Shown here in pieces: positions 1 through 5,639 of a stretch of 6,885 nt of DNA. Below the pieces are notes generated by a model, which saw only the letters and a program-made list of their open reading frames with translations, did not search any database and was not told where the DNA came from. The translations under genes were made by a program, and so were the position numbers. Every line of letters begins with the position of its first letter. Position 1 is the stretch's first letter. The stretch is taken from the NCBI GenBank assembly GCA_021828745.1, contig JAJZDE010000068.1, forward strand, positions 1 through 6,885, in the 5' to 3' direction. This DNA comes from Pseudomonadota bacterium. GTDB lineage: Bacteria > Pseudomonadota > Gammaproteobacteria > Burkholderiales > Ferrovaceae.

Positions 1-1503
1 GATATTGCCGAACTGGGGGAAGTCCCGGAACAGTCGGCCATCTGGCGCAAGGTAACCTCCACGCGGGAAAACTGTCTGGGACAGGAATGCGCCCACCTTG
101 CCAACTGTTTTGTGCTGGCTGCGCGCAAGCAGGCGCTTCAGGCGGATCTGGTGGTCATCAATCACCATCTGTTCTTTGCCGATCTGGTATTGCGCGACGA
201 AGGGGCAGGGGAATTGTTGCCCCTGGCCGATGCCGTGATCTTTGATGAGGCCCATCAGTTACCGGCCATCGCCACCCATTTTTTCGGGCAATCCCTGTCC
301 ACGTTCAAAGTCGTTGAACTCACGGAAACTCTCCATGCCCTTTTGCCCGGCCTTGGCATCGAGCAGGACGAACTGAGCCAGAGTGCTCGCCATCTGGAAA
401 AAAGCATCCTCCCCTTGCGGCATTCCCTCACGATGCGGGAAGGGCGTCTGACCCTGGATCAGGTCCACCGCGAACCCGCGTTTGCCGCAGCATGGGCAAA
501 CTTCATTCAGGCGCTGGAACAGTTCGTGGCGCACCTGACCGCCCACGGCGAGCGCGCCGAAGCCTTGCAGGAACTGGCCAGGGAGGCGCAAGAGTGCCGT
601 GATCTGGCCATGCGCTGGCAAGAAACAGAGTTGCCCGGACAGGTGCGCTGGGTGGAATGTTTCCCCCAAACCCTCCATTTCAATGCCACCCCCCTCGGCC
701 TGGGGGAATTGCTCGGACCTTACTGGCAGGATACCCAGCGGGCCTGGATCTTCACTTCGGCCACCCTGTCGGTGAAGGGAGACTTTGCCCATTATCTGGA
801 GGCCATGGGGTTGCCGCGAGCCCGCGCCCTCAGTTGGGAAAGTCCCTTCGACTATTTTCATCAGGCACTGCTGTACGTGCCGCAGGATCTGCCTCTGCCC
901 CAGGAGCCGACTCATACCCGGACCCTTCTGGAACGGGCTCGCCCCCTGCTGGAGGCCAGTCAGGGACGGGCTTTCCTGCTCTTTACGACTTACCGGGCGC
1001 TGCAGGAAGCACAGCGCATCCTGGAGGTCTGGAAGCAGGAAGGGCATTGGTCCTATCCGGTGCTGGTTCAGGGGCAGCGTACGCGAAGTGATCTGCTCAA
1101 ACGTTTCCGCCGCACGAAACATGCGGTCCTGCTCGGAACGTCCTCCTTCTGGGAGGGTGTGGATATCAAGGGCGAAGCCCTTTCCGTGGTGGTGATCGAC
1201 AAATTGCCCTTTGCGCCCCCGGACGATCCCGTCGAGGCCGCGCGCATCGAGGAAATCAACCGGGCAGGTCGCAATGGCTTCATGGACTATCAGTTACCCC
1301 GCGCCATCCTCCAACTCAAGCAGGGAGCCGGACGGTTGATCCGCGACGAACAGGATCGCGGGGTCTTGATGATCGGGGATCGCCGTATCCTGGAAAAATC
1401 CTACGGCACAAAAATCTGGCAGAGTTTGCCCCCCATGGCACGGACGAGGGAATTGGCCGTGGCCTGTCGCTTCTTCCAGCGTCCCGCTCCCCCAGAATCC
1501 TGA
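1..1503 (+). CDS. YoaA/DinG-type ATP-dependent DNA helicase with Fe-S cluster, 5'-truncated by the window
   Basis: This is a superfamily 2 DNA helicase of the XPD/DinG group, expected to unwind DNA 5'-3' and to act on repair intermediates, R-loops or stalled forks. The frame is open from base 1, so the gene begins outside the window; 500 residues and the stop are visible. Numbering from the first codon, three cysteines (C25, C30, C36; spacing x4 and x5) match the last three ligands of the DinG 4Fe-4S cluster. They are followed by the typical VVINHHLFFADL segment. The DEAH box (Walker B) is at 82-85, the SAT motif III at 253-255, FWEGVD near 383-388, and helicase motif VI QGAGRLIR at 441-448. 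Walker A and the first Fe-S cysteine must lie upstream. The GTG at 112 is internal, because the Fe-S ligands precede it. The lack of an exonuclease domain cannot be judged here. I favour YoaA-like over classical DinG on general resemblance, so I give no symbol. Confidence 0.93.
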   Translation, partial: DIAELGEVPEQSAIWRKVTSTRENCLGQECAHLANCFVLAARKQALQADLVVINHHLFFADLVLRDEGAGELLPLADAVIFDEAHQLPAIATHFFGQSLSTFKVVELTETLHALLPGLGIEQDELSQSARHLEKSILPLRHSLTMREGRLTLDQVHREPAFAAAWANFIQALEQFVAHLTAHGERAEALQELAREAQECRDLAMRWQETELPGQVRWVECFPQTLHFNATPLGLGELLGPYWQDTQRAWIFTSATLSVKGDFAHYLEAMGLPRARALSWESPFDYFHQALLYVPQDLPLPQEPTHTRTLLERARPLLEASQGRAFLLFTTYRALQEAQRILEVWKQEGHWSYPVLVQGQRTRSDLLKRFRRTKHAVLLGTSSFWEGVDIKGEALSVVVIDKLPFAPPDDPVEAARIEEINRAGRNGFMDYQLPRAILQLKQGAGRLIRDEQDRGVLMIGDRRILEKSYGTKIWQSLPPMARTRELAVACRFFQRPAPPES

Positions 1504-1543
1504 GTTCGGGATATTGAATCACCGTTCCCCTGGTTTCGTGGAG

Positions 1544-1569
1544 GCTGCGCTGGTGGATTGCAGCGCGGC
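1544..1569 (+). repeat. Hairpin-forming inverted repeat downstream of the helicase gene
   Basis: GCTGCGCTG (1544-1552) can pair with CAGCGCGGC (1561-1569) across an 8-base loop. This makes 9 pairs including one G-T (G-U in RNA) wobble. It begins 41 bases after the helicase stop codon. The next bases are GCAAAGG, not a T-run, so it is not a standard intrinsic terminator. It could protect the 3' end of the helicase mRNA or be chance in GC-rich DNA. Confidence 0.35.
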
Positions 1570-1678
1570 GCAAAGGCACTCTGGGCCGTGTAGCCACCGG
1601 GACAAGGTTTTCACGCAAACGGCACCATTTGGCAAAATTGAACTGGAAAAGCACACGATCTTGCGCGACAATACACCG

Positions 1679-1702
1679 ATAGTACTGAATTTATCATACT
1701 AT
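1679..1702. promoter_or_regulatory. Candidate parDE promoter and operator with inverted repeat
   Basis: The arms ATAGTA (1679-1684) and TACTAT (1697-1702) form a perfect 6-bp inverted repeat with a 12-base centre. It overlaps TATCAT (1692-1697), a 5/6 match to a sigma-70 -10 box lying 26 bases before the parD start. ParD antitoxins are ribbon-helix-helix DNA binders that normally repress their own operon through short repeats overlapping the promoter, and the position fits that. No good -35 element is visible, so the promoter itself is tentative. Confidence 0.4.
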
Positions 1703-1711
1703 TGATGCTTT

Positions 1712-1715
1712 GGAG
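1712..1715 (+). promoter_or_regulatory. parD ribosome binding site
   Basis: GGAG lies 8 bases before the ATG at 1724, a standard Shine-Dalgarno position. It supports this start, whose product opens directly into the ribbon-helix-helix strand. parE has no comparable site. Confidence 0.7.
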
Positions 1716-1723
1716 AACACACC

Positions 1724-1969
1724 ATGGGAACCGTGCGCAAAACCATCACTTTGACCGACAAGCAAGACAGTTGGATTAGGGCACAGATTGACGCTGGCCA
1801 CTACACCAACGACAGCGAGTATATCCGCGACCTTATCCGCCGCGAACAAGAACGTAACTCCGAGACCGAAGCCGTCCGCGCTGCGCTGATTGAAGGTGAA
1901 GCCAGCGGGGAACCAGGACACTTCAATGCTGACGCGTTCAAGCAGAAAATGCTGACCGCTCATGGCTGA
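1724..1969 (+). CDS. parD: ParD-type antitoxin, ribbon-helix-helix family
   Basis: This 81-residue protein is the antitoxin of a type II ParDE module. It neutralises ParE by direct binding and, as a dimer, represses its own operon. The N-terminus has the ribbon-helix-helix pattern: strand RKTITLT (5-11), helix at about 12-24, the turn GHYTNDSEYIRD (25-36), and a second helix to about 44. The C-terminal part, about 47-77, holds the family-typical segment AALIEGEASGEPGHFN. In the family this tail is flexible, wraps the toxin and is open to proteolysis. The length is normal for ParD. The stop overlaps the parE start by 8 bases, the usual antitoxin-first order with translational coupling. The gene is lower in GC than the upstream helicase, suggesting transfer. 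Confidence 0.92.
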   Translation: MGTVRKTITLTDKQDSWIRAQIDAGHYTNDSEYIRDLIRREQERNSETEAVRAALIEGEASGEPGHFNADAFKQKMLTAHG

Positions 1970-2252
1970 ATATCGCCTTACCCCCGCCGCCGAACGTGAC
2001 CTTGAAACGATCTGGAATCATACCCTTCAGAAATGGGGCATAGGGCAGGCCAATCGCTACATCGACGTCTTGACGGCGGCCTTTGCCGAGTTGGCGCAGT
2101 CGCCCAAGATAGCCCCGGCATGTGACCACATACGGGCCGGCTATCGTCGCCGAAGTGTTGAGCGGCACACGATTTACTTTCGCATCACAGTTTACGGAAT
2201 AGCAGTCGTTCGTATCCTGCATGACCGTATGGATGCTCCGCGCCACCTGTGA
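1962..2252 (+). CDS. parE: ParE-type toxin, RelE/ParE superfamily
   Basis: This 96-residue toxin is the partner of the preceding antitoxin. Characterised ParE proteins poison DNA gyrase and block replication; that this one does so is inferred from family. The sequence opens with the ParE-typical YRLTPAAERDLETIW (4-18), continues through a helical region with WGIGQANRYID (25-35), and then has AGYRRRSVERHTIYFRI (59-75). It ends with VVRILHDRMDAPRHL (82-96), a hallmark ParE C-terminus. The basic, aromatic-rich C-terminal strands are intact, and there is no frameshift or truncation, so the toxin looks functional. The start is inside the end of parD (8-base overlap) and has no clear ribosome binding site of its own, so it is probably translated by coupling to the antitoxin. 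Confidence 0.93.
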   Translation: MAEYRLTPAAERDLETIWNHTLQKWGIGQANRYIDVLTAAFAELAQSPKIAPACDHIRAGYRRRSVERHTIYFRITVYGIAVVRILHDRMDAPRHL

Positions 2253-2266
2253 CCGCATCGGCGGTT
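2251..2266 (+). terminator. Weak candidate terminator hairpin at the parE stop codon
   Basis: ACCGC (2252-2256) pairs with GCGGT (2261-2265) across a 4-base loop, and one extra G-T pair is possible. Three T follow (2265-2267) and then mixed sequence. It overlaps the parE stop codon and lies in the 45-base gap between converging genes. The stem is short and the T-run poor, so termination here is only a possibility. I see no better candidate in the gap. Confidence 0.25.
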
Positions 2267-2297
2267 TCAAGATATCGGACGCGTTCCGGGCAGTCGA

Positions 2298-3644
2298 TCA
2301 CACGGTCCGGTTGGTGGGGTCGTCAGAGCCGGTTTGCCCGGGGATGGGCAAGCGGACGACGACTTCCAGTCCGCCCTCCGGGGGGCTGCGTAATTCCAGG
2401 GTACCGTGGTGCAGGTTTACGATGCGCGCCACGATGGCCAATCCCAGCCCGGATCCCGGCGGGCCTCCCCGCGAACTTTCGCGTCGTGTGAACGGCTGGA
2501 GGAGGTGAGGGATCTCATCGGCAGGAATCCCCTCGCCGTGATCGCGTACGGCCAGACAGACGGATTTCCCCTCCTGATACAGACTCAGGTGGAAGGGCGG
2601 TTTGCCATAACGAACCGCGTTTTCCAGCAGATTGTTGAGGATCCGTTCCAGAGCCAGTTCATTGAAGCATACCCGGGGCAGATTGGGGCTCATGTCCAGG
2701 GTGACGGGAACACCCCGGCTGACAAAGCGCTCCTGACAGGCTACGGCGAGGGGGGCAAGGGCCCGGAGATGCAGGGGATAATGAGGACGATCCCGGGCAA
2801 AATCCAGGAACTGGTCGATGATCCGGTCGATTTCTTCCAGATCCTGAATCAGGGGGTCGAGCGGTGGGGGCGCAGGTGACTGGAGCATTTCCAGCGCCAG
2901 ACGCAGTCGTGACAGGGGGGTGCGCAGGTCGTGAGAAACCCCCGCCAGCATGATGGTTCGATTGGTTTCCAGGGTTTTGAGCGCATGTTGCATGGTGTGG
3001 AAGGCTTCACTGACCTCGCGAATTTCACTGGGAATGTCCGGGGTGATTTTCAGGAGGCTGGGTTGCCCCGCTGCAATGCAGTGGGCGGCCTGGGTCAAAT
3101 CCCGCAGGGGACGGTTGATGCGATAGACCGCCCAGTACACGCTGGAAAATCCGAGCAGGATCACAAGGGCCAGTAACAGGGCCCATTTTTCCGGGAAATC
3201 CGCATCGAAGCGCTGGCGCTGGGTGATGTACCAGAAATCTCCGTGGGTGGTATGCAAAGGGATCCAGACGGCAGGCAACTGACCCTGGGTGGTGACCCAG
3301 AGGCGGGTCGTGGGATAACGGGAACGGAGTCGCTGCTGCAGCAGGAATACCCGGCTGGACGGTGTGGGGCTGCGAATCTTCAGGGGATCGGGGGCGGTGG
3401 ATTGAATCACGCCGCCCTCGCTGTCGTCAAATTCCCGGATGAATGCCGATTGAGCGGGAGGAGAGAGATATTCCAGCGCCGTGATCAGGGAAAAAATATG
3501 GTTGGCCCGATCCTGGATGGTATGTTCCAGCAGAGGCGCGACATAGAAGCGCTGGAATACGAAGAGCGTGGCGACGTGGGTCACCAGTACCGTCAGCACC
3601 GTGACGAGAAGGGTTCGTCCCAGCAGCGATCGGGCAATGATCAT
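2298..3644 (-). CDS. envZ: EnvZ-like membrane sensor histidine kinase
   Basis: This 448-residue inner-membrane kinase autophosphorylates on histidine and passes the phosphate to the OmpR-like regulator encoded just upstream. It has a short cytoplasmic N-terminus and a membrane segment at about 10-30. A periplasmic sensor region of about 120 residues follows, then a second membrane segment at about 154-174. The HAMP linker runs from about 175 to 226. The dimerisation/phosphoacceptor domain carries AGVSHDLRTPLSRLRLAL with the phospho-His at 238. The ATPase domain shows the N box NNLLENAVRYG (337-347), the G1 box DHGEGIP (368-374), the F region LLQPFTRRESSR and the G2 box GSGLGLAIV (397-405). 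All catalytic motifs are intact, and the length is almost that of E. coli EnvZ. The ATG overlaps the ompR stop (ATGA), implying translational coupling. The signal sensed cannot be read from the sequence. Confidence 0.94.
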   Translation of the reverse strand: MIIARSLLGRTLLVTVLTVLVTHVATLFVFQRFYVAPLLEHTIQDRANHIFSLITALEYLSPPAQSAFIREFDDSEGGVIQSTAPDPLKIRSPTPSSRVFLLQQRLRSRYPTTRLWVTTQGQLPAVWIPLHTTHGDFWYITQRQRFDADFPEKWALLLALVILLGFSSVYWAVYRINRPLRDLTQAAHCIAAGQPSLLKITPDIPSEIREVSEAFHTMQHALKTLETNRTIMLAGVSHDLRTPLSRLRLALEMLQSPAPPPLDPLIQDLEEIDRIIDQFLDFARDRPHYPLHLRALAPLAVACQERFVSRGVPVTLDMSPNLPRVCFNELALERILNNLLENAVRYGKPPFHLSLYQEGKSVCLAVRDHGEGIPADEIPHLLQPFTRRESSRGGPPGSGLGLAIVARIVNLHHGTLELRSPPEGGLEVVVRLPIPGQTGSDDPTNRTV

Positions 3645-4369
3645 TCCGGCGCGGTGATCTCGGGGACAAAGACGTATCCGATGCCCCAGACGGTACGGAT
3701 GTGGCGGGGATGTCCCGGGTCTTCCTCGAGCAGGCGACGCAGGCGCGAAATCTGGACATCGATGCTGCGGTCGAACACCTCCCGTTCCCGGCCCCGCACC
3801 AGATCCGTGAGTTTTTCCCGGGAGAGGGGTTCGTGGGGGTGCGTGACCAGCGCCCGCAGGAGAGAAAATTCACTGCTGGAGAGGGAAACCAGTTCCCCGT
3901 TTTTGTGCAGGGTACGCTGAAGCAGGTGGAAACTGAATTCCCCGAACGTCACCAGATCCTGGGCATGATGGTCGTCGGCCATGGGCGTGTCCCAGGACTG
4001 GCGCCGCAGGACAGCCTGAATCCGGGCCAGCAACTCCTTGGGGTTGAAGGGCTTGGAGAGATAGTCATCGGCCCCCGTGTTGAGCCCCAGAATCCGATCC
4101 GAGTCATTGCCCTTGGCCGTCAGCATGATGATGGGAATGGGGTTGTTCTGGGCGCGCAGCCGGCGGCACAGCGCCAGACCATCCTCGCCGGGGAGCATCA
4201 GATCCAGGACCAGCAGATCATGGGGTGATTTTGCCAGGGCCTGATCGAGTGCGAGGGTGTCGGGGACGGCCGTCACACTGAAGCCTTGTTGGGAAAGGTA
4301 ACGCTGAAGTAATTCGCGTAGTCGAAGATCGTCATCCAGGACGATGATGCGGGGGCGTGGAGTATTCAT
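3641..4369 (-). CDS. ompR: OmpR-like response regulator
   Basis: This 242-residue DNA-binding response regulator pairs with the EnvZ-like kinase. The receiver domain (about 6-122) has the acidic pair at 12-14 (DDD), the phosphoacceptor D56 in LVLDLMLPGEDGLALCRRLR, T84 in IIMLTAKG, and K106 in LSKPFNPKELLARI. The C-terminal winged-helix domain (about 139-236) has SSSEFSLLRAL, the recognition-helix region REVFDRSIDVQISRLRRLLE and the wing HIRTVWGIGYVF. Resemblance to E. coli OmpR is close throughout, including the receiver-end NPKELLARIQAVLRRQ. I start at the ATG at 4369 because it places MNTPRPRIIVLDDD exactly at the family N-terminus. The frame stays open further upstream, but that stretch is intergenic DNA and the end of the glycosylase gene. 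No strong ribosome binding site is visible before this ATG. The 3' end overlaps envZ by 4 bases. Confidence 0.95.
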   Translation of the reverse strand: MNTPRPRIIVLDDDLRLRELLQRYLSQQGFSVTAVPDTLALDQALAKSPHDLLVLDLMLPGEDGLALCRRLRAQNNPIPIIMLTAKGNDSDRILGLNTGADDYLSKPFNPKELLARIQAVLRRQSWDTPMADDHHAQDLVTFGEFSFHLLQRTLHKNGELVSLSSSEFSLLRALVTHPHEPLSREKLTDLVRGREREVFDRSIDVQISRLRRLLEEDPGHPRHIRTVWGIGYVFVPEITAPE

Positions 4370-4401
4370 GAGCGCATGATAGTGTAATAACTGGAAAAAA
4401 A

Positions 4402-4417
4402 ATTGTATCGATTTGTA
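4402..4417 (-). promoter_or_regulatory. Candidate ompR promoter with OmpR-box-like direct repeat
   Basis: On the minus strand, TACAA occurs twice, separated by ATCGA, giving a direct repeat with a 10-base period (4403-4417). Its context is TTTAC followed ten bases on by GATAC. OmpR binds as a tandem dimer to two roughly 10-bp half-sites, each with a conserved AC in this arrangement. The second copy is part of TACAAT (4407-4402), a 5/6 match to a -10 box 32 bases before the ompR ATG. No good -35 is present 16-18 bases upstream. If both readings are right, OmpR binding here would cover the core promoter and act as autoregulation. This is inference from pattern only. Confidence 0.45.
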
Positions 4418-4452
4418 AACTACTCGTCTCCGCGGTTGGAAGGAGGTCTGGA

Positions 4453-5166
4453 TCAGGTGGGTTCCGTGAGCAGATGGCGCGCACGACAGAGGTCTGCCCA
4501 GGTTCCCGCCTTTTCTGCCGGGGTGCGCAGGAGGTAGGCAGGGTGCCAGGTGACGACGGTGGGGATGCCTTCGAAGAGATGGGTTCTGGAGCGCAGTTGG
4601 GCCATGGGCAGAGAGGTGTCCAGCAGGGTATGGGCAGCAACCTTGCCCAGCAGGACCAGAATGCGCGGTTGGACCTGTGCGATTTGCTGACGGAGGAAGG
4701 GCAGGCAGGTGGCACACTCATGGTCGCTGGGGGTGCGGTTATGGGGAGGGCGGCATTTCACCACATTGGCAATGGAGACCTGAGGGCCCCGTTCCAGTCC
4801 CAGGGCCGTGAGCATGCCGTCCAGCAGGCGTCCGGCAGGTCCGACGAAGGGCAGCCCGCGCGCATCTTCTTCTGCGCCAGGTCCTTCTCCGATGAACATC
4901 CAGGGGCTGCCGGGGTGAATCAGTCCAAAAACCGCCTGCTTGCGTTGTTCGTGTAGCGCGCAGCGGGTGCAGGAAGCGACCTGCCGGCGCAGATCGCCCG
5001 TTACCGGCAAGTCGGGAAGCGCTGGCGGGGGCGCGGAAATTTCCTGATTTTTTCCGTCCGCACGGGAGGGGGAAAGCGCTTCGGGGGGGGCAGGTGACGG
5101 ATTTTCCCGGGGAACCCAGAGGGGCCACAGTCCCAACTCTCTCCAGTAGGCTTCCTGTACATGCAT
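4453..5166 (-). CDS. Family 4 (Fe-S) uracil-DNA glycosylase
   Basis: This 237-residue enzyme removes uracil from DNA, the first step of base excision repair after cytosine deamination or dUTP misincorporation. The family 4 signature is complete. Four iron-sulfur cysteines are visible: C66 and C69 (CTRC), C138 in NVVKCRPPHNRTP, and C154 in ECATCLPFL. Motif GEGPGAEEDARGLPFVGPAG (93-112) forms the active-site loop, and HPAYLLR (208-214) carries the conserved catalytic-loop histidine. Residues 1-20 (MHVQEAYWRELGLWPLWVPR) look like the N-terminal extension seen in proteobacterial members. They join the core by a Pro/Ser/Ala-rich linker at about 22-55. The start is 17 bases after the rimI stop on the same strand, consistent with one operon. 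No strong ribosome binding site is seen. Beyond the stop there are 83 bases before ompR with no clear terminator. Confidence 0.93.
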   Translation of the reverse strand: MHVQEAYWRELGLWPLWVPRENPSPAPPEALSPSRADGKNQEISAPPPALPDLPVTGDLRRQVASCTRCALHEQRKQAVFGLIHPGSPWMFIGEGPGAEEDARGLPFVGPAGRLLDGMLTALGLERGPQVSIANVVKCRPPHNRTPSDHECATCLPFLRQQIAQVQPRILVLLGKVAAHTLLDTSLPMAQLRSRTHLFEGIPTVVTWHPAYLLRTPAEKAGTWADLCRARHLLTEPT

Positions 5167-5183
5167 GTCGACGATATCCGGTT

Positions 5184-5639
5184 TCAGGACATCAGGCTGC
5201 GCTGCAGCACGAGGGCGTCTTCACGATCCCCCGTCGGGGTCGCGTAATAACCCCGGCGGGTTCCGATGAGCTGGAAGTTGGCCGAGCGGTACAAATGCAG
5301 GGCGGCCTCGTTGGAGGGGCGCACTTCGAGCAGCAGGCATTCCGCGCCCTGTGCGCTGGCCTGGGTGATGACTTCATCGAGCAGCACGCGCCCCCAGCCC
5401 TGGCGTTGCCAGGGCTGGTCGATGACCAGGTTGAGCAGATGGGTTTCCTGAAAAACAACCATGAAAAAAGTATACCCGAACAGCGTTCCCGAGGGCGCCA
5501 CCAGGCCCAAGCCCTGGTGCTGGGACAAGGATTCCAGAAGTTGACGTCCGGTCCAGGGCGCGGAAAAATTCCGCTTTTCGATGGCACAAAGCGCATCCAC
5601 ATCCTGAAGGGTGAGCGGACGCAGGGAAACGGTGTTCAT
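5184..5639 (-). CDS. rimI: RimI-type N-alpha-acetyltransferase (ribosomal protein S18)
   Basis: This 151-residue GNAT-fold enzyme uses acetyl-CoA to acetylate the N-terminus of ribosomal protein S18. The acetyl-CoA pyrophosphate loop is RQGWGRVLL (79-87). The segment LLLEVRPSNEAALHLYRSA (102-120) carries E105 and Y117. These correspond to the catalytic glutamate and tyrosine of E. coli RimI, aligned from memory. The C-terminal RRGYYATPTGDREDALVLQ is also family-typical. I start at the ATG at 5639 because it gives the family N-terminus (MNTVSLRPLTLQDVDAL) and normal length. The reading frame is open upstream, but that part overlaps tsaB and is not RimI-like. The ATG overlaps the tsaB stop as ATGA. 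Adjacency of tsaB and rimI is common in bacteria and supports both calls. Confidence 0.93.
   Translation of the reverse strand: MNTVSLRPLTLQDVDALCAIEKRNFSAPWTGRQLLESLSQHQGLGLVAPSGTLFGYTFFMVVFQETHLLNLVIDQPWQRQGWGRVLLDEVITQASAQGAECLLLEVRPSNEAALHLYRSANFQLIGTRRGYYATPTGDREDALVLQRSLMS
5394..5418. repeat. Perfect 10-bp inverted repeat inside rimI
   Basis: CCAGCCCTGG (5394-5403) and CCAGGGCTGG (5409-5418) are exact reverse complements around the 5-base loop CGTTG. The stem is 80% GC. It lies within the rimI codons for QPWQRQGW, just at the acetyl-CoA loop, so protein sequence constrains it. A strong mRNA hairpin or an uptake/binding site is possible, as is coincidence. Confidence 0.6.

Larger units (their letters stand above)
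1504..1723. other. Intergenic region between the helicase gene and parD
   Basis: This 220-base gap has no gene I can support. It holds a hairpin-capable inverted repeat (1544-1569), an AT-rich stretch from about 1620, a possible -10 box for parD (TATCAT, 1692-1697), an inverted repeat (1679-1702) and the parD ribosome binding site (1712-1715). No -35 box of good quality stands at 16-18 bases from that -10. No classical intrinsic terminator with a T-run follows the helicase stop. Confidence 0.6.

Noticed and set aside
259..1122. A 287-codon open frame on the minus strand, antisense to the helicase gene
   Set aside because: It is fully covered by a well-recognised helicase on the other strand. 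Its translation shows no domain, and long antisense frames are expected in GC-rich coding DNA.
1316..1654. A 112-codon minus-strand frame over the helicase 3' end and the gap
   Set aside because: Most of it is antisense to the helicase, the translation is Arg/Pro-rich as expected of a shadow frame, and no motif or start signal supports it.
1514..1705. A 63-codon open frame in the helicase-parD gap
   Set aside because: It begins with TTG without a ribosome binding site, has no recognisable motif, and runs through the probable parD promoter.
3243..3920. A 225-codon plus-strand open frame spanning the envZ start and the 3' part of ompR
   Set aside because: It crosses two strongly supported minus-strand genes, has low-complexity Arg/Ser-rich translation and no recognisable domain.
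4395..4402. T8 run on the minus strand as a terminator for the udg operon
   Set aside because: No GC-rich stem directly precedes the run. The preceding bases are the AT-rich TACAA repeat, better explained as a promoter or operator.
4370..4717. Upstream extension of the ompR reading frame
   Set aside because: The extra residues run through the intergenic gap and antisense-free overlap of udg in another frame. The OmpR family N-terminus starts exactly at the ATG at 4369.
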